Shown in pieces: positions 5,833 to 13,845 of a stretch of DNA of 16,672 bases. Origin of the DNA: an uncultured Pseudoxanthomonas sp. (GTDB lineage: Bacteria > Pseudomonadota > Gammaproteobacteria > Xanthomonadales > Xanthomonadaceae). The stretch is from NCBI GenBank assembly GCA_946479745.1, contig CAMLGZ010000036.1:1-16672 (forward strand), in the 5' to 3' direction. Position 1 is the first letter of the stretch. Every line of letters begins with the position of its first letter. The notes beneath the pieces are model-generated. The model had not been told where the DNA came from, ran no database searches, and saw only the letters and a list, made by a program, of their open reading frames with translations. Position numbers and translations under genes: made by a program.

Positions 5833-6417
5833 ATGATGCGACGCAGCCCCGGTTCCCACTCCGCCTACCTTGCGCTAGCCATCTACGCATGCATGGGAGT
5901 CGCTCTGCCCGTATCGGCCGTTTCCAAGCCGAGTGGTCAGAGCATAGCGACAGATGGCCAGCACGATTTCGACTGGGAATTCGGAATCTGGAAGACACAT
6001 CTGAAACGGCGTCTGCGTCCGCTGTCGGGCTCACACGATTGGGTCGAATATCGGGGCACCACGACCGTCAGAAAGGTCTGGAACGGACGCGCCAACTTGG
6101 TGGAACTGGACGTGACCGGGCCGGCGGGCCACATCGAGGCCCTCGCGCTGCGTCTCTACAACCCAGAGACGCGCCAATGGAGCCTCAATTTCTCCAATAG
6201 TGCCGGCGGCACCATGGCGATCCCTACGGTCGGCGAATTCAAGGCGGGACGTGGCGAGTTCTATGCCCATGAGACCCTCGACGGCCGCAGCATTCTCGTT
6301 CGCTTCATCATCTCGGAGTTCAGCCAGAAGTCTGCCCACTTCGAGCAAGCCTTTTCCGAAGACGGAGGCAAGACATGGGAAACGAATTGGATCGCAGTGG
6401 ATACCAGAGTGGAGTGA
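5833..6417 (+). CDS. Exported hypothetical protein (DUF1579-like)
   Basis: The 194-residue product has a signal peptide (hydrophobic residues 11-26, probable cleavage near VSA at 27-29). The mature part begins HDFDWEFGIWKTHLKRR (44-60), followed by alternating strands (GTTTVRKVWNG, NLVELDVTGP, GHIEALALRLYNPETRQWSLNF) and ends FSEDGGKTWETNWIAVDTRVE. This is the layout of a small beta-rich lipocalin-like family often annotated DUF1579 or hypothetical; I recognise the family but not its function. Start codons at 5833 and 5836 are both possible, and no good ribosome binding site is seen. The 3' end overlaps the GNAT gene by 43 bp, implying co-translation. It is divergent from mocR, so it may be a regulated target. 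Confidence 0.82.
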   Translation: MMRRSPGSHSAYLALAIYACMGVALPVSAVSKPSGQSIATDGQHDFDWEFGIWKTHLKRRLRPLSGSHDWVEYRGTTTVRKVWNGRANLVELDVTGPAGHIEALALRLYNPETRQWSLNFSNSAGGTMAIPTVGEFKAGRGEFYAHETLDGRSILVRFIISEFSQKSAHFEQAFSEDGGKTWETNWIAVDTRVE

Positions 6418-6887
6418 GTCCTTCGCAGCCGCCACTGGTCGTCCGTGCGTTGCAGGAAAATGACTTCCGCGGGTGGAAGCCCTTGTGGGACGGCTACAAC
6501 GCGTTTTACGGGCGCCAAGCGCAGACCGTCTTGCCTTCGGAGATCACGCAGATCGCCTGGAAAAGATTTCTCGATCCGCGCGAACCTGTTTTTGCGCTTG
6601 TCGCCGAGGCCGCTGGCGAACTGGTGGGTCTAAGCCACTACCTTTTCCATCGCAGCACGATCCGGCTTGAACCTATCTGCTACTTACGCGATCTGTTTAC
6701 GATCGAATCGAGACGCGGCTTCGGAATCGGAAGGGCTCTGATCGATGGCGTGTGTCGGGCGGCGAAAGAGGCCGGCGCGTACGAGGTTTATTGGCAAACC
6801 CACCAGTCCAACATCGCGGCACGGCGCTTGTACGATTCTGTGGCAGAGAACGAAGGGTTCATCGTCTACAGTCATGACCTGAAGTGA
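6375..6887 (+). CDS. GNAT family N-acetyltransferase
   Basis: The 170-residue protein contains an acetyl-CoA binding motif A RRGFGIGRALIDGV (113-126), preceded by the beta-4 strand YLRDLFTIES, and motif B region YWQTHQSNIAARRLYDSV (139-155). It therefore transfers an acetyl group from acetyl-CoA to an unidentified amine, in the cytoplasm. The start at 6375 overlaps the previous gene by 43 bp and is backed by GGAGG at 6364-6368 with 6 bp spacing, so the pair is probably translationally coupled. A later GTG at 6414 is a weaker alternative that would remove 13 residues of non-conserved N terminus. Substrate unknown. Confidence 0.9.
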   Translation: MGNELDRSGYQSGVSPSQPPLVVRALQENDFRGWKPLWDGYNAFYGRQAQTVLPSEITQIAWKRFLDPREPVFALVAEAAGELVGLSHYLFHRSTIRLEPICYLRDLFTIESRRGFGIGRALIDGVCRAAKEAGAYEVYWQTHQSNIAARRLYDSVAENEGFIVYSHDLK

Positions 6888-7070
6888 TGTGGCGATACGT
6901 CGATTGGCGAAACACTCGATCTGCTGAATAGAGTCGACAAATTCGGAAACTTTCTTCTAATCGTCCAACTTTCTTGATTGCGCTTTTTCGCCTACAAACA
7001 AAAATACCATCGTAATTAACCGCGCCGACTCATAAATACAAACGTAATTTCACCATGGAGATCGCGAACA
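6888..7070 (+). promoter_or_regulatory. AT-rich leader with repeats upstream of the metallo-beta-lactamase-fold gene
   Basis: This 183-bp gap is markedly richer in A/T than its surroundings. It carries a 9-bp direct repeat AACTTTCTT at 6948-6956 and 6967-6975 (19 bp apart) and a second repeat CGTAATT at 7011-7017 and 7043-7049 (32 bp apart). These are plausible promoter or regulator sites, but no clean sigma-70 pair can be assigned. GGAG at 7057-7060 is the ribosome binding site for the ATG at 7071. Confidence 0.45.
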
Positions 7071-7952
7071 ATGCTTATCAACAATTCGCTCGGAAGGCTC
7101 CTGATGGTCGCCGCCATTGCTTTGAATCCTGGCGCATTCGGCAATGCCGCGAAGGCTGAGCCTGCCAAGCCGGCGTACCAGACGACCAAGGTTGCACCCG
7201 GCCTCTATAGCTTCGGCGGTGGGTTGGCTTTCAACGCCTTCATGGTTACCGACGATGGTGTGGTCGTCATGGACAGCTTCGACAAGGATTTCGCCAAAGC
7301 CTCGCTTGAGGCCATCCGCAAAGTTACCGACAAACCAATCAGGTATCTCATCTATTCGCACAATCACTACGATCACATCAGCGGTGGTGAAGTGTTCAAA
7401 GCAGAAGGCGCCACGATTCTCAGCCATGAGGCAGCCGCCAGCTGGCTGAAGAGCCATCCTAGCCCGGACGTAACCATGCCCGACAAAACCTGGTCCGGAT
7501 CCAAGTCGGAGCTGAAGCTCGGGAGCAGTCAGATCAACCTTCTGTATTTTGGAGCGAACCACGGCGAAGGCATGACCGTATTCCAGTTTCCGCGCGAGAA
7601 GGCGATCTACACCGTCGATCTTGTCGTGCCGAATCGGGTGGCCTTCGCCTACATGCCGGATTTCTCTCCGAAGGAATGGGAGCGCACGCTTGCTGAGATG
7701 GAAAAACTCGATTTCGACCAGGTGATGTTTGCTCACAACGCGCCTGTAGGGCCAAGGGCGAGCGTAGCGGACCAGCTAAAATTTCTCCAGGACCTGAGGG
7801 GTGCGATTTTCGCTGAATTCAAGAAGGGCACGCCCTTCATGCGGATTCCGAACGCAGTGAAGCTTCCTCAATATGAGGCGTGGGATGGATACGAGGAATG
7901 GTTGCCTATGAACACCTGGCGCGTTCTACTCGAGATTGCGATGGGCGTCTGA
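7071..7952 (+). CDS. Exported metallo-beta-lactamase-fold hydrolase
   Basis: The 293-residue protein has an N-terminal signal (hydrophobic 8-20, probable cleavage after AKA near 29), then an MBL fold. The zinc motif is SHNHYDHISGG: His97, His99, Asp101, His102. Further ligands are His164 (GANHGEGM), Asp183 (TVDLVVPN) and His222 (AHNAPVG). These are the expected two-zinc set. The enzyme is probably a periplasmic hydrolase, but the substrate is not evident; the family includes lactonases, beta-lactamases and other hydrolases, and I would not call it a carbapenemase. GGAG at 7057-7060 lies 10 bp before the ATG. The gene stands alone on its strand in an AT-rich leader context. Confidence 0.92.
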   Translation: MLINNSLGRLLMVAAIALNPGAFGNAAKAEPAKPAYQTTKVAPGLYSFGGGLAFNAFMVTDDGVVVMDSFDKDFAKASLEAIRKVTDKPIRYLIYSHNHYDHISGGEVFKAEGATILSHEAAASWLKSHPSPDVTMPDKTWSGSKSELKLGSSQINLLYFGANHGEGMTVFQFPREKAIYTVDLVVPNRVAFAYMPDFSPKEWERTLAEMEKLDFDQVMFAHNAPVGPRASVADQLKFLQDLRGAIFAEFKKGTPFMRIPNAVKLPQYEAWDGYEEWLPMNTWRVLLEIAMGV

Positions 7953-7967
7953 CAACTGGCAACGGCA

Positions 7968-7983
7968 ACGTTTTACCAAACGT
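7968..7983 (+). terminator. Weak hairpin downstream of the MBL-fold gene
   Basis: ACGTTT (7968-7973) and AAACGT (7978-7983) form a 6-bp stem around TACC. Only a short T run follows (GGATTT), so termination is uncertain. It lies 15 bp after the stop codon. Confidence 0.3.
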
Positions 7984-8057
7984 GGATTTGACCCGTTCGA
8001 GTGCTGGTGAAGCCTTGGCCGTTGTCACGGTCAATCGATAACACGCTCGACACGGCT

Positions 8058-8090
8058 GGCGTACCCGGAGATGCGGCGCTGGGGTACGCC
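8058..8090. repeat. Long-loop hairpin between the MBL-fold gene and the lytTR gene
   Basis: GGCGTACCC (8058-8066) and GGGTACGCC (8082-8090) form a perfect 9-bp stem with a 15-base loop. It lies about 30 bp past the end of the minus-strand response regulator gene and between two convergent 3' ends. A bidirectional transcript-end hairpin is possible, although no T tract is present. Confidence 0.45.
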
Positions 8091-8121
8091 TGCGACAACG
8101 TTCGTCTCCGCTCCCATGTAG

Positions 8122-8901
8122 TCACTCTTCCCGCCGCGTCGACACCAGCCGCAGAAACGTCTCGTGCTGGTAGCGGCTCATGCGCAGTTGCTGGCCGGTA
8201 TCCATGGTGACCACATGGTGCCCGTTGAACCACGGGTGGATGGCCTTGACCCGGCGCACGTTGATGATCGCCGAGCGGTGCACGCGGGCGAAGTGGCGAG
8301 GGTCCAGGCGGGTGACCAGCGCGGCCATCGTCTCGCGTAGCTCGTGCACGCGGTCCGCAAGATGGATCTGTACCGTGTTGCGGCTGGCCCTGATCCAGAC
8401 GATCTCGTCCACGGCGACGAACACCACATGCTCGTCCACGCGCACCGGAATGCGGTCCAGATAGTCGTCGCGCTGGCGTAGCGCGTCCAGCGCCTGCAGG
8501 ATGCGCGCCGAGGCCTGCGGACCGACTGCGTCGGGCGTGGACAATCGCGCCTTTACCCGCTGCAGCGTGGCGGCGAAGCGCTCGCGGCTGAACGGCTTGA
8601 CCAGGTAGTCCACCGCGTTCGCCTCGAACGCGCGTACCGCATACTGCTCGTAGGCAGTGACGAATACCGTCGCCGGCATGCGCTCGGCGCCGATGGTGGC
8701 CACCACGTCCAGGCCGGTGATGGCCGGCATCTGGATGTCCAGAAACACCAGATCCGGCGACTGATTGCGTATCGCCGCCACCGCCGATACGCCGTCGCCG
8801 CATTCGCCCAGCACCTCTATGTCCGGATCGTCGCGCAGCAGACGCACGATCGCGTGGCGCGCGATCGGCTCATCGTCCACCACCAGCGCGCCGATGCTCA
8901 T
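8122..8901 (-). CDS. LytTR family response regulator
   Basis: The 259-residue protein has a receiver domain (1-120: DDE at 9-11, phosphoacceptor Asp55 in FLDIQMP, Thr82, Lys102 in VDYLVKPF) and a LytTR DNA-binding domain (about 150-255: VDEIVWIRASRNTVQIHL, then ARVHRSAIINVRRVKAIHPWFNG). LytTR domains bind direct repeats with about two helical turns between centres, which suits the repeat at 10123-10152. The ATG overlaps the stop of the kinase gene by 4 bp (ATGA), so kinase and regulator are co-transcribed and translationally coupled. Confidence 0.95.
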   Translation of the reverse strand: MSIGALVVDDEPIARHAIVRLLRDDPDIEVLGECGDGVSAVAAIRNQSPDLVFLDIQMPAITGLDVVATIGAERMPATVFVTAYEQYAVRAFEANAVDYLVKPFSRERFAATLQRVKARLSTPDAVGPQASARILQALDALRQRDDYLDRIPVRVDEHVVFVAVDEIVWIRASRNTVQIHLADRVHELRETMAALVTRLDPRHFARVHRSAIINVRRVKAIHPWFNGHHVVTMDTGQQLRMSRYQHETFLRLVSTRREE

Positions 8902-10037
8902 GCAGGGGCCGGCGCCGGCGGGAATTCCGGCGAAAACTCCGGCGCATCGTCAGGTCCTTCCAGTTCGCGGAAGGGAATGCGGATGCGGCAGACCACGCCT
9001 TCAGGGAAGATCATTTCCAGGCGCACCTGCGCGGCCTCGCCGTAAAGCTCCTGCAAGCGCAGACGCGTGTTCGACAGACCGATGCCGTGCCCCGCCGGAT
9101 GGGTCGGTCCGGCAGTCAGCGTGCTGTTGCGGTTGCGCACGTCGATGCATAGCGTATCGCCCTCGCGCCGGCTTTCGATCTCGATATTGTCGCTGCCCAC
9201 GCGCTGGCCGATGCCGTGGTGGATCGCGTTCTCGACGATGGGTTGCAGGATCAGGCTGGGCACCGCGCAATCCAGCGTATCGGGGGCGATGTAGATCTGC
9301 GTGGTCAGCCGGTCCTTGAAGCGCGTGCGCTGGATGCCCAGGTACAGTTCGATCAAGGTCAACTCCTGGCGCAGGCTGATCTCCTGCCCGTCGTAATCTT
9401 CCAGGAACGCGCGCAGCAGTTCGCTCAGGCGCAGCAACATGTCTTCGGCCGACACCTTGTCTTCATCGAGCAGGGTGATGATGGCGTGCAGCGTGTTGAA
9501 CAGGAAATGCGGCTGCAGCTGCGACTTCAACGCCAGCAGCCGCGACTGCGCGAGCTCGGTGGCCAGGCGGCTTGCCTCCACCTCTCGCCGCGCCTTCTCG
9601 GCATGGAAATGGATGGCCTGGTGGATCGCGAACAAAGCCCAATAGGTCAACAGCCCGGTGGCGAAGTGCTGAGCCAGGAAGTACCACAATTGCTCGCTGA
9701 TTCCGCTGGGTTCGAACAACGTAGACACCAGGGCACCGGCCACCATCGCCACGAAGGTGACGCATACGCTGGCCACCAGCTGCGCGCCTAATCCGCGCAA
9801 TCGGAACGGCGCACGCATCGGGTAACGTTCGGCCAGACGGAACACGGTCGGCGCCAGCGCGGCCCAGGTGTACCACTGGATCATCGACCAGCGCAGATAG
9901 GTGAATATCCCGTAGCTGGGACGGTCGCCCAATGCACCGGTCAGGGAGCTCTGGATGGCGAATACCACCGCTACCAGCGTCCAGAGTGCGAAGTAGCGCC
10001 AGAAACCTATTTGGGTAGTGCCGAGGCGGATCTTCAT
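8898..10037 (-). CDS. LytS/YehU-type membrane sensor histidine kinase
   Basis: The 379-residue protein has about four transmembrane helices (roughly 13-30, 45-66, 84-105, 122-140), a short coiled segment (147-170) and a HisKA_7TM/His_kinase domain: LKSQLQPHFLFNTLHAI (170-186, phosphoacceptor His177), PIVENAIHHGIG (266-277, N box) and GHGIGLSNTRLRLQELYG (316-333, G box). It thus autophosphorylates on His177 and passes phosphate to the LytTR regulator encoded next. There is no obvious extracellular ligand-binding domain, so sensing is likely in the membrane. A proline- and alanine-rich tail (365-379) is unusual and its role is unknown. ATG at 10037; the ribosome binding site is weak. Confidence 0.95.
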   Translation of the reverse strand: MKIRLGTTQIGFWRYFALWTLVAVVFAIQSSLTGALGDRPSYGIFTYLRWSMIQWYTWAALAPTVFRLAERYPMRAPFRLRGLGAQLVASVCVTFVAMVAGALVSTLFEPSGISEQLWYFLAQHFATGLLTYWALFAIHQAIHFHAEKARREVEASRLATELAQSRLLALKSQLQPHFLFNTLHAIITLLDEDKVSAEDMLLRLSELLRAFLEDYDGQEISLRQELTLIELYLGIQRTRFKDRLTTQIYIAPDTLDCAVPSLILQPIVENAIHHGIGQRVGSDNIEIESRREGDTLCIDVRNRNSTLTAGPTHPAGHGIGLSNTRLRLQELYGEAAQVRLEMIFPEGVVCRIRIPFRELEGPDDAPEFSPEFPPAPAPA

Positions 10038-10122
10038 TGCAAGTGTCCAAGGTGCCCCGGGTGTCGGAACAAGGCCATCCTAGGCGCGGGGCGCGGCCCT
10101 GAAAAGCACAGAGACGCGCGAC

Positions 10123-10152
10123 TACGATTCGCAACCGCGTAACGACGATTCG
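10123..10152. promoter_or_regulatory. Candidate LytTR operator: direct repeat with 21-bp phasing
   Basis: TACGATTCG at 10123-10131 and GACGATTCG at 10144-10152 are separated by 12 bp, so the repeats are 21 bp apart start to start, exactly two helical turns. LytTR regulators bind two such roughly 9-bp repeats with 12-13 bp between them. The site lies 86-115 bp before the kinase start (minus strand) and about 110 bp before the exported protein at 10262 (plus strand), so it could control both. Confidence 0.6.
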
Positions 10153-10261
10153 TCCCGGATCGATTGCCGGGGTGCCGCCGCTTGGGCCTGATGCATGCGC
10201 CGACCGGCGCAATCCATCGCGATGCCATCGGCGTCCACTCATCCGACCGGAGATCCTCGCC

Positions 10262-10705
10262 ATGCGCCTGACTCGCCCCGCCGTTCTCGCCACACTTCTG
10301 TTCGCCACCGCAGCGCACGCCGGCGCTGGGAAGGACACCCGCTACCTGGACCTGATCAATCGCGCGCACGACAGCGTGACCTCTCTCGAAGTCGCGCCGG
10401 CGGGAAGCGACGCGTTCCAGGAAAAGCCCCTGGGTGCGCCCCTGCGCGGCGGTGGCGATTCGACCACCATAGAAATCGCAGGCGGAAGCTGCCTGTACGA
10501 TATCCGCCTCAAGTTCCGCAACGGCAGGACGCTGGTCTACAAAGACGTGGACATCTGCAGCGGCGGAAAACTGGCCATTCGTCCGTTGCCTCGGGACACC
10601 AGCCTGCTGGTCCGTTCAGAACAACCGGCTGCGCAATATGCCGATGGGCGTGCTTCCGATAGACATGCTCCCGATAGGCATGCTCCCGATAGGCATGCTC
10701 CATGA
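10262..10705 (+). CDS. Small exported protein with C-terminal pentapeptide tandem repeat
   Basis: The 147-residue product has a signal peptide (LAT LLFAT region, likely cleaved after AHA at residue 20). The mature domain (24-115) includes INRAHDSVTSLEVAPAGS, LRGGGDSTTIEIAGG and CLYDIRLKFRNGRTLVYKDVDIC, with Cys77 and Cys99 able to form a disulfide. I recognise this as a family of unknown function common in Xanthomonadaceae. Residues 127-147 form a low-complexity tail with the unit DRHAP repeated three times after a diverged copy. GGAG at 10249-10252 is 9 bp before the ATG; an in-frame upstream extension to 10172 has no such support and lacks the signal peptide. The gene is divergent from the sensor kinase and shares the putative LytTR site. 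Confidence 0.85.
   Translation: MRLTRPAVLATLLFATAAHAGAGKDTRYLDLINRAHDSVTSLEVAPAGSDAFQEKPLGAPLRGGGDSTTIEIAGGSCLYDIRLKFRNGRTLVYKDVDICSGGKLAIRPLPRDTSLLVRSEQPAAQYADGRASDRHAPDRHAPDRHAP
10641..10700 (+). repeat. 15-bp tandem repeat, four copies
   Basis: Four consecutive 15-bp units: CCGATGGGCGTGCTT (10641-10655), CCGATAGACATGCTC (10656-10670), then two identical CCGATAGGCATGCTC (10671-10700). The unit is a multiple of three, so copy-number change keeps the reading frame and alters only the number of DRHAP pentapeptides. The rising identity toward the 3' end suggests recent duplication. Confidence 0.92.
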
Positions 10706-10716
10706 TCCGCACGATT

Positions 10717-11085
10717 TCATAGTTCGGCGTCGGGTATTTCCTCGAACGAGTGATACACCGCTTTGCCGTTCTGCCGGGCAAGGTCGACCATTTCGTCGGC
10801 GCCGGCCGATGGGCCGCCAATACGCAGGCAAGCGTCGCATTTGGCGACCAGGCGGCGCGAGATGGGGTGGAATATCTCGTTGAAGATCGGGTCGCCAACG
10901 CCGGTGGACCCGGCGTGTTCGATCAGCGGCAGGGCATACCATTCGCCCAGGACGGGCAGGTGTCCGGCACGGAACAGACGCAGCGACGCTTCCGTCATCG
11001 CCTCCACGTTTTTCGCGATAAGAACGGGGTCGTCGTTGGTGCCGGATCGGTATGGGCCGGCGACCAGGATCATTTGAGGTTTCAC
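10717..11085 (-). CDS. DUF4406 / nucleoside 2-deoxyribosyltransferase-like protein
   Basis: The 122-residue product starts with MILVAGPYRSG (5-15), then DDPVLIAKNVEAMTEASL (18-35), GHLPVLGEWYALPL (41-54) and ends CDACLRIGGPSAGADEMVDLARQNGKAVYHSFEEIP (83-118). The AGPY start and the GGPSAGADEMV block are characteristic of the nucleoside deoxyribosyltransferase-like superfamily (DUF4406), which binds nucleoside or nucleotide substrates; the actual reaction is unknown. The start is GTG at 11085 with GAGGAG about 6 bp upstream. The gene is convergent with the exported protein and its stop is only 11 bp from that gene's stop, adjacent to the tandem repeat. Confidence 0.85.
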   Translation of the reverse strand: MKPQMILVAGPYRSGTNDDPVLIAKNVEAMTEASLRLFRAGHLPVLGEWYALPLIEHAGSTGVGDPIFNEIFHPISRRLVAKCDACLRIGGPSAGADEMVDLARQNGKAVYHSFEEIPDAEL

Positions 11086-11142
11086 GGATACTCCTCGAAA
11101 ACTTGCGGGTTGCGCTGAGTTGCGAAGCTCAACGTCCGGCGA

Positions 11143-13845
11143 TCAGTGGCCCACCGCGTGTCGCCACTCCGAGCCTGCGCGCTGGAACAGCACGCGTTCG
11201 GGGCGGTGCAGGGCGAAGCCCTGGCCATAGTCCACGCCCAGCGAATGCAGCGACTTGAGCATGTGCTTGGCGCTGACCCACTCGGCCACCACTTTGAGCC
11301 CGCGCTGGTGGCCGATCTGGGTGATGGCGCTGATGATGGTGCGGCTCATCGGGTCGGTGTCCAGATCGCGGACGAAACTTCCGTCGATCTTGATCATGTC
11401 CACCGGCAGGTTCTTCAGGTAGCCGAACGAAGACATGCCGGCGCCGAAGTCGTCCAGTGCGATCAGGCAGCCCGCCTGGCGCAGGCGTTCGATCATGTGC
11501 ACCACCTTGAGCAGGTTGCGCACCGCTACGGTTTCGGTGATCTCGAAACAGATTTTTTGCGCCGGAACCCCGTATCGGGCGATGAGCCCGAGAATGAAAT
11601 CGGCCAGTCCGTCGTCCTCGATGCTGGCGCCGGACAGATTGATGGCGCACGTACCCAGGCGAGCGCCGGCCGGATGCAATTCGGAGAAGTGCGCCAATGC
11701 ATTGCGGATCACCCAGCGGTCGATGGCCGGCATCAGTCCGTAGCGTTCGGCCGCTTGCAGGAACGTGCCCGGCAGCACGATGCCGTCTTCGTCGTCGCGC
11801 AACCGCAACAGCAGTTCGATGGTCGGCGCATCGGTCCGGGCAGCATCGAGCGGAACGATCTCCTGGTAGTCCAGCAGCAGGCGGTCCTGCTCCACCGCCC
11901 AACGCACGCGGTTGGCCCATTCCATTTCGCTTTGGCGGCGAGTGGTTTCATCGTCCTCGCGATAGACGTGCACGCGATTGCGGCCGTTTTCCTTGGCCAG
12001 GTAGCAGGCGGTGTCGGCCCAGGCCAGCAAGTCCTTCAGCGTCGGCTCGCCATGGTCCACCGTCACCACGCCGATGCTGGCGCTGATGGTGTAGGTATGC
12101 GTCTGCCAGGTGAACATCAGTGCTTCGATGGTTTCGCGCAGGTGCTCGGCCAGGATGCGTGCGCCGTCTTCGTCCACCCCGAACGCCAGTAGTCCGAATT
12201 CGTCCCCGCCCAGTCGCGCAAGCACATCGCCGGTTCGCTGTTGCTGGCGCATGGCCAGCGCCAGTTGCGCCAACAGCTGATCGCCGGCCATGTGGCCGGA
12301 GACGTCGTTGATCAGTTTGAACTGGTCCAGGTCGATGTACAGCAGCGCGCACGGATTGGAGCCGGGATGGAGCTTGCGTTCGGTCAGCGCCAGTTCCAGC
12401 CGTTGCTCGAACTCGCGGCGATTGCAGAGTTCGGTCAATGCATCATGGCTGGCCTGGTAGATCAGGCGCTCGGTCAGCTCGCGGTGTTCGGAAATATCGG
12501 TCGCCACCATCAGCAGGTGCCGGGTCCCGTCCATGTCCACCTGGGCGATGGAGGCGTTGACCCAGAAGGGTTCGCCGTCATCGCCCAGCAGAGCTGCGTC
12601 CATGCTGTTCCAGTCTTCGCCCAGGGTCGCCGGATCGCTGGCGCGTCGTCGCAATAAAGGATCGGCGAACAGATCCGCCAGCAAGGGCCGGCCGGTCTCG
12701 CCCAAGCGCAGACGCGCGGCCTGGTTGGCGTAGACGATGCGTCCGTCGCCGCCATCGGCCAGCAACACCAGGGCGGGCAGCAGTTCGTTGAGCTTGCGGA
12801 AGCGGGCTTCGCTTTCGCCGAAGCGTTCGCTCATCCGCTGGCCCATTTTGACCGCGCGGCGGCGGGTGGTGGACAGCGACCAGAGCAACAACGACAACAA
12901 CAGGCTGATGGTGACGCCCGCGACGATGACGGTGCGTACGCGCGTTGCGTCCAGCACGGCCGCGCGCGGCCGCAGCTGCAATTGCCAGCGGCGGCCACCG
13001 AATTCCAGGATCCGCGTATGCGCCGCCTCATCGGCAACGTAAGGGACGCCAGAATCGAAAAAGCCATCGGCCTGGGGCGCATCCATGTCGCGAACGCTCA
13101 CCTGGAAGCGATCGAATATTTGACCGTGCAGGGCTTCGCGCACCAACGGCTCCAGGCGCAGGCTGATCGCCAGCGCACCGATTTCCCGACCGCGGCGCTC
13201 GGCCACGTCGACCGGGATGGGGCCGCGCGAATAGACCGGCAGCCGTACCGTCACTCCGAGCGCGGCGTGCCCCGGGTAATGTTGGAATTGCCGCAACGGG
13301 AACGGTGCGGAAATCACCGGAATGTCCTCGTCCCGTGCACGTTGAAGCGCCAGCAGATTCGGTTTCTGCGAGGCGATGTCGAGGCCGATCACCGATTCGT
13401 TGCCGCGCAACGGTGCGGCCAGTTCATACGGATAGGCCACGCGTTGCGGATCTTTCGGGTCCAACCGGCGGCGGGCGAAGACGGTGGCGACATGGCCGTG
13501 CTGGTTCTCGGTTATGCGCAGATTGTCGGTGTACTGCGCAAACTTCTGCTGGTCCATGTGGTCGTTGGACAGGAACACGGTCTGCATCGCGCGCAGCGTG
13601 GAGGCGGCGTCCTGCAATGGCGCCTGCAGACGCAGTACGCTGCTGTCGGCCAGCGCCGCGTAAGCGGCCTGCGTCCGGTGATGCTCGTCGAGCCATTCGC
13701 GATGCGCCACCCAGGCAGTGAACAGCAGGCCGGCGACCAGCACAGCGCTGGCCCAGACTGCGGGCGGCAGACCCAGCAGCCGTCGCAGGTCGTCCGGGGG
13801 CGTGGCGCCTGCCGCGGGTCGTAGCGGGGGAGAGGCGGCATTCAC
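11143..13845 (-). CDS. CHASE-PAS-GGDEF-EAL cyclic di-GMP signalling protein
   Basis: The 900-residue protein has a TM helix (about 28-47), an extracytoplasmic CHASE domain (about 70-300, with YTDNLRITENQHGH near 105-118), a second TM helix (304-324), a PAS domain (about 345-455), GGDEF (460-630) and EAL (645-885). The cyclase motif LGGDEF (545-550) is intact and the inhibitory I-site RTGD lies at 537-540, five residues before it. The EAL motif is ELLLR (Glu677-Leu-Leu), a tolerated variant; other phosphodiesterase residues are present: Asn736 (INLSG), Glu768 (EITET), Asp798-Asp799 (DDFGAG), Lys819 (KID), Glu855 (AEW) and Gln875 (QGF). Both activities could be retained. It probably senses a periplasmic ligand and adjusts c-di-GMP. 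Start is GTG at 13845. Confidence 0.95.
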   Translation of the reverse strand: MNAASPPLRPAAGATPPDDLRRLLGLPPAVWASAVLVAGLLFTAWVAHREWLDEHHRTQAAYAALADSSVLRLQAPLQDAASTLRAMQTVFLSNDHMDQQKFAQYTDNLRITENQHGHVATVFARRRLDPKDPQRVAYPYELAAPLRGNESVIGLDIASQKPNLLALQRARDEDIPVISAPFPLRQFQHYPGHAALGVTVRLPVYSRGPIPVDVAERRGREIGALAISLRLEPLVREALHGQIFDRFQVSVRDMDAPQADGFFDSGVPYVADEAAHTRILEFGGRRWQLQLRPRAAVLDATRVRTVIVAGVTISLLLSLLLWSLSTTRRRAVKMGQRMSERFGESEARFRKLNELLPALVLLADGGDGRIVYANQAARLRLGETGRPLLADLFADPLLRRRASDPATLGEDWNSMDAALLGDDGEPFWVNASIAQVDMDGTRHLLMVATDISEHRELTERLIYQASHDALTELCNRREFEQRLELALTERKLHPGSNPCALLYIDLDQFKLINDVSGHMAGDQLLAQLALAMRQQQRTGDVLARLGGDEFGLLAFGVDEDGARILAEHLRETIEALMFTWQTHTYTISASIGVVTVDHGEPTLKDLLAWADTACYLAKENGRNRVHVYREDDETTRRQSEMEWANRVRWAVEQDRLLLDYQEIVPLDAARTDAPTIELLLRLRDDEDGIVLPGTFLQAAERYGLMPAIDRWVIRNALAHFSELHPAGARLGTCAINLSGASIEDDGLADFILGLIARYGVPAQKICFEITETVAVRNLLKVVHMIERLRQAGCLIALDDFGAGMSSFGYLKNLPVDMIKIDGSFVRDLDTDPMSRTIISAITQIGHQRGLKVVAEWVSAKHMLKSLHSLGVDYGQGFALHRPERVLFQRAGSEWRHAVGH

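Noticed and set aside
7071..7952. A class B beta-lactamase call for the MBL-fold protein
   Set aside because: The zinc ligands are shared by many hydrolases, and no lactamase-specific motif outside them can be recognised.
10509..10942. Two minus-strand frames with repeated EHAYR or GSMPI motifs
   Set aside because: The repeats are the reverse reading of the 15-bp tandem repeat; both frames overlap the DUF4406 gene out of frame.
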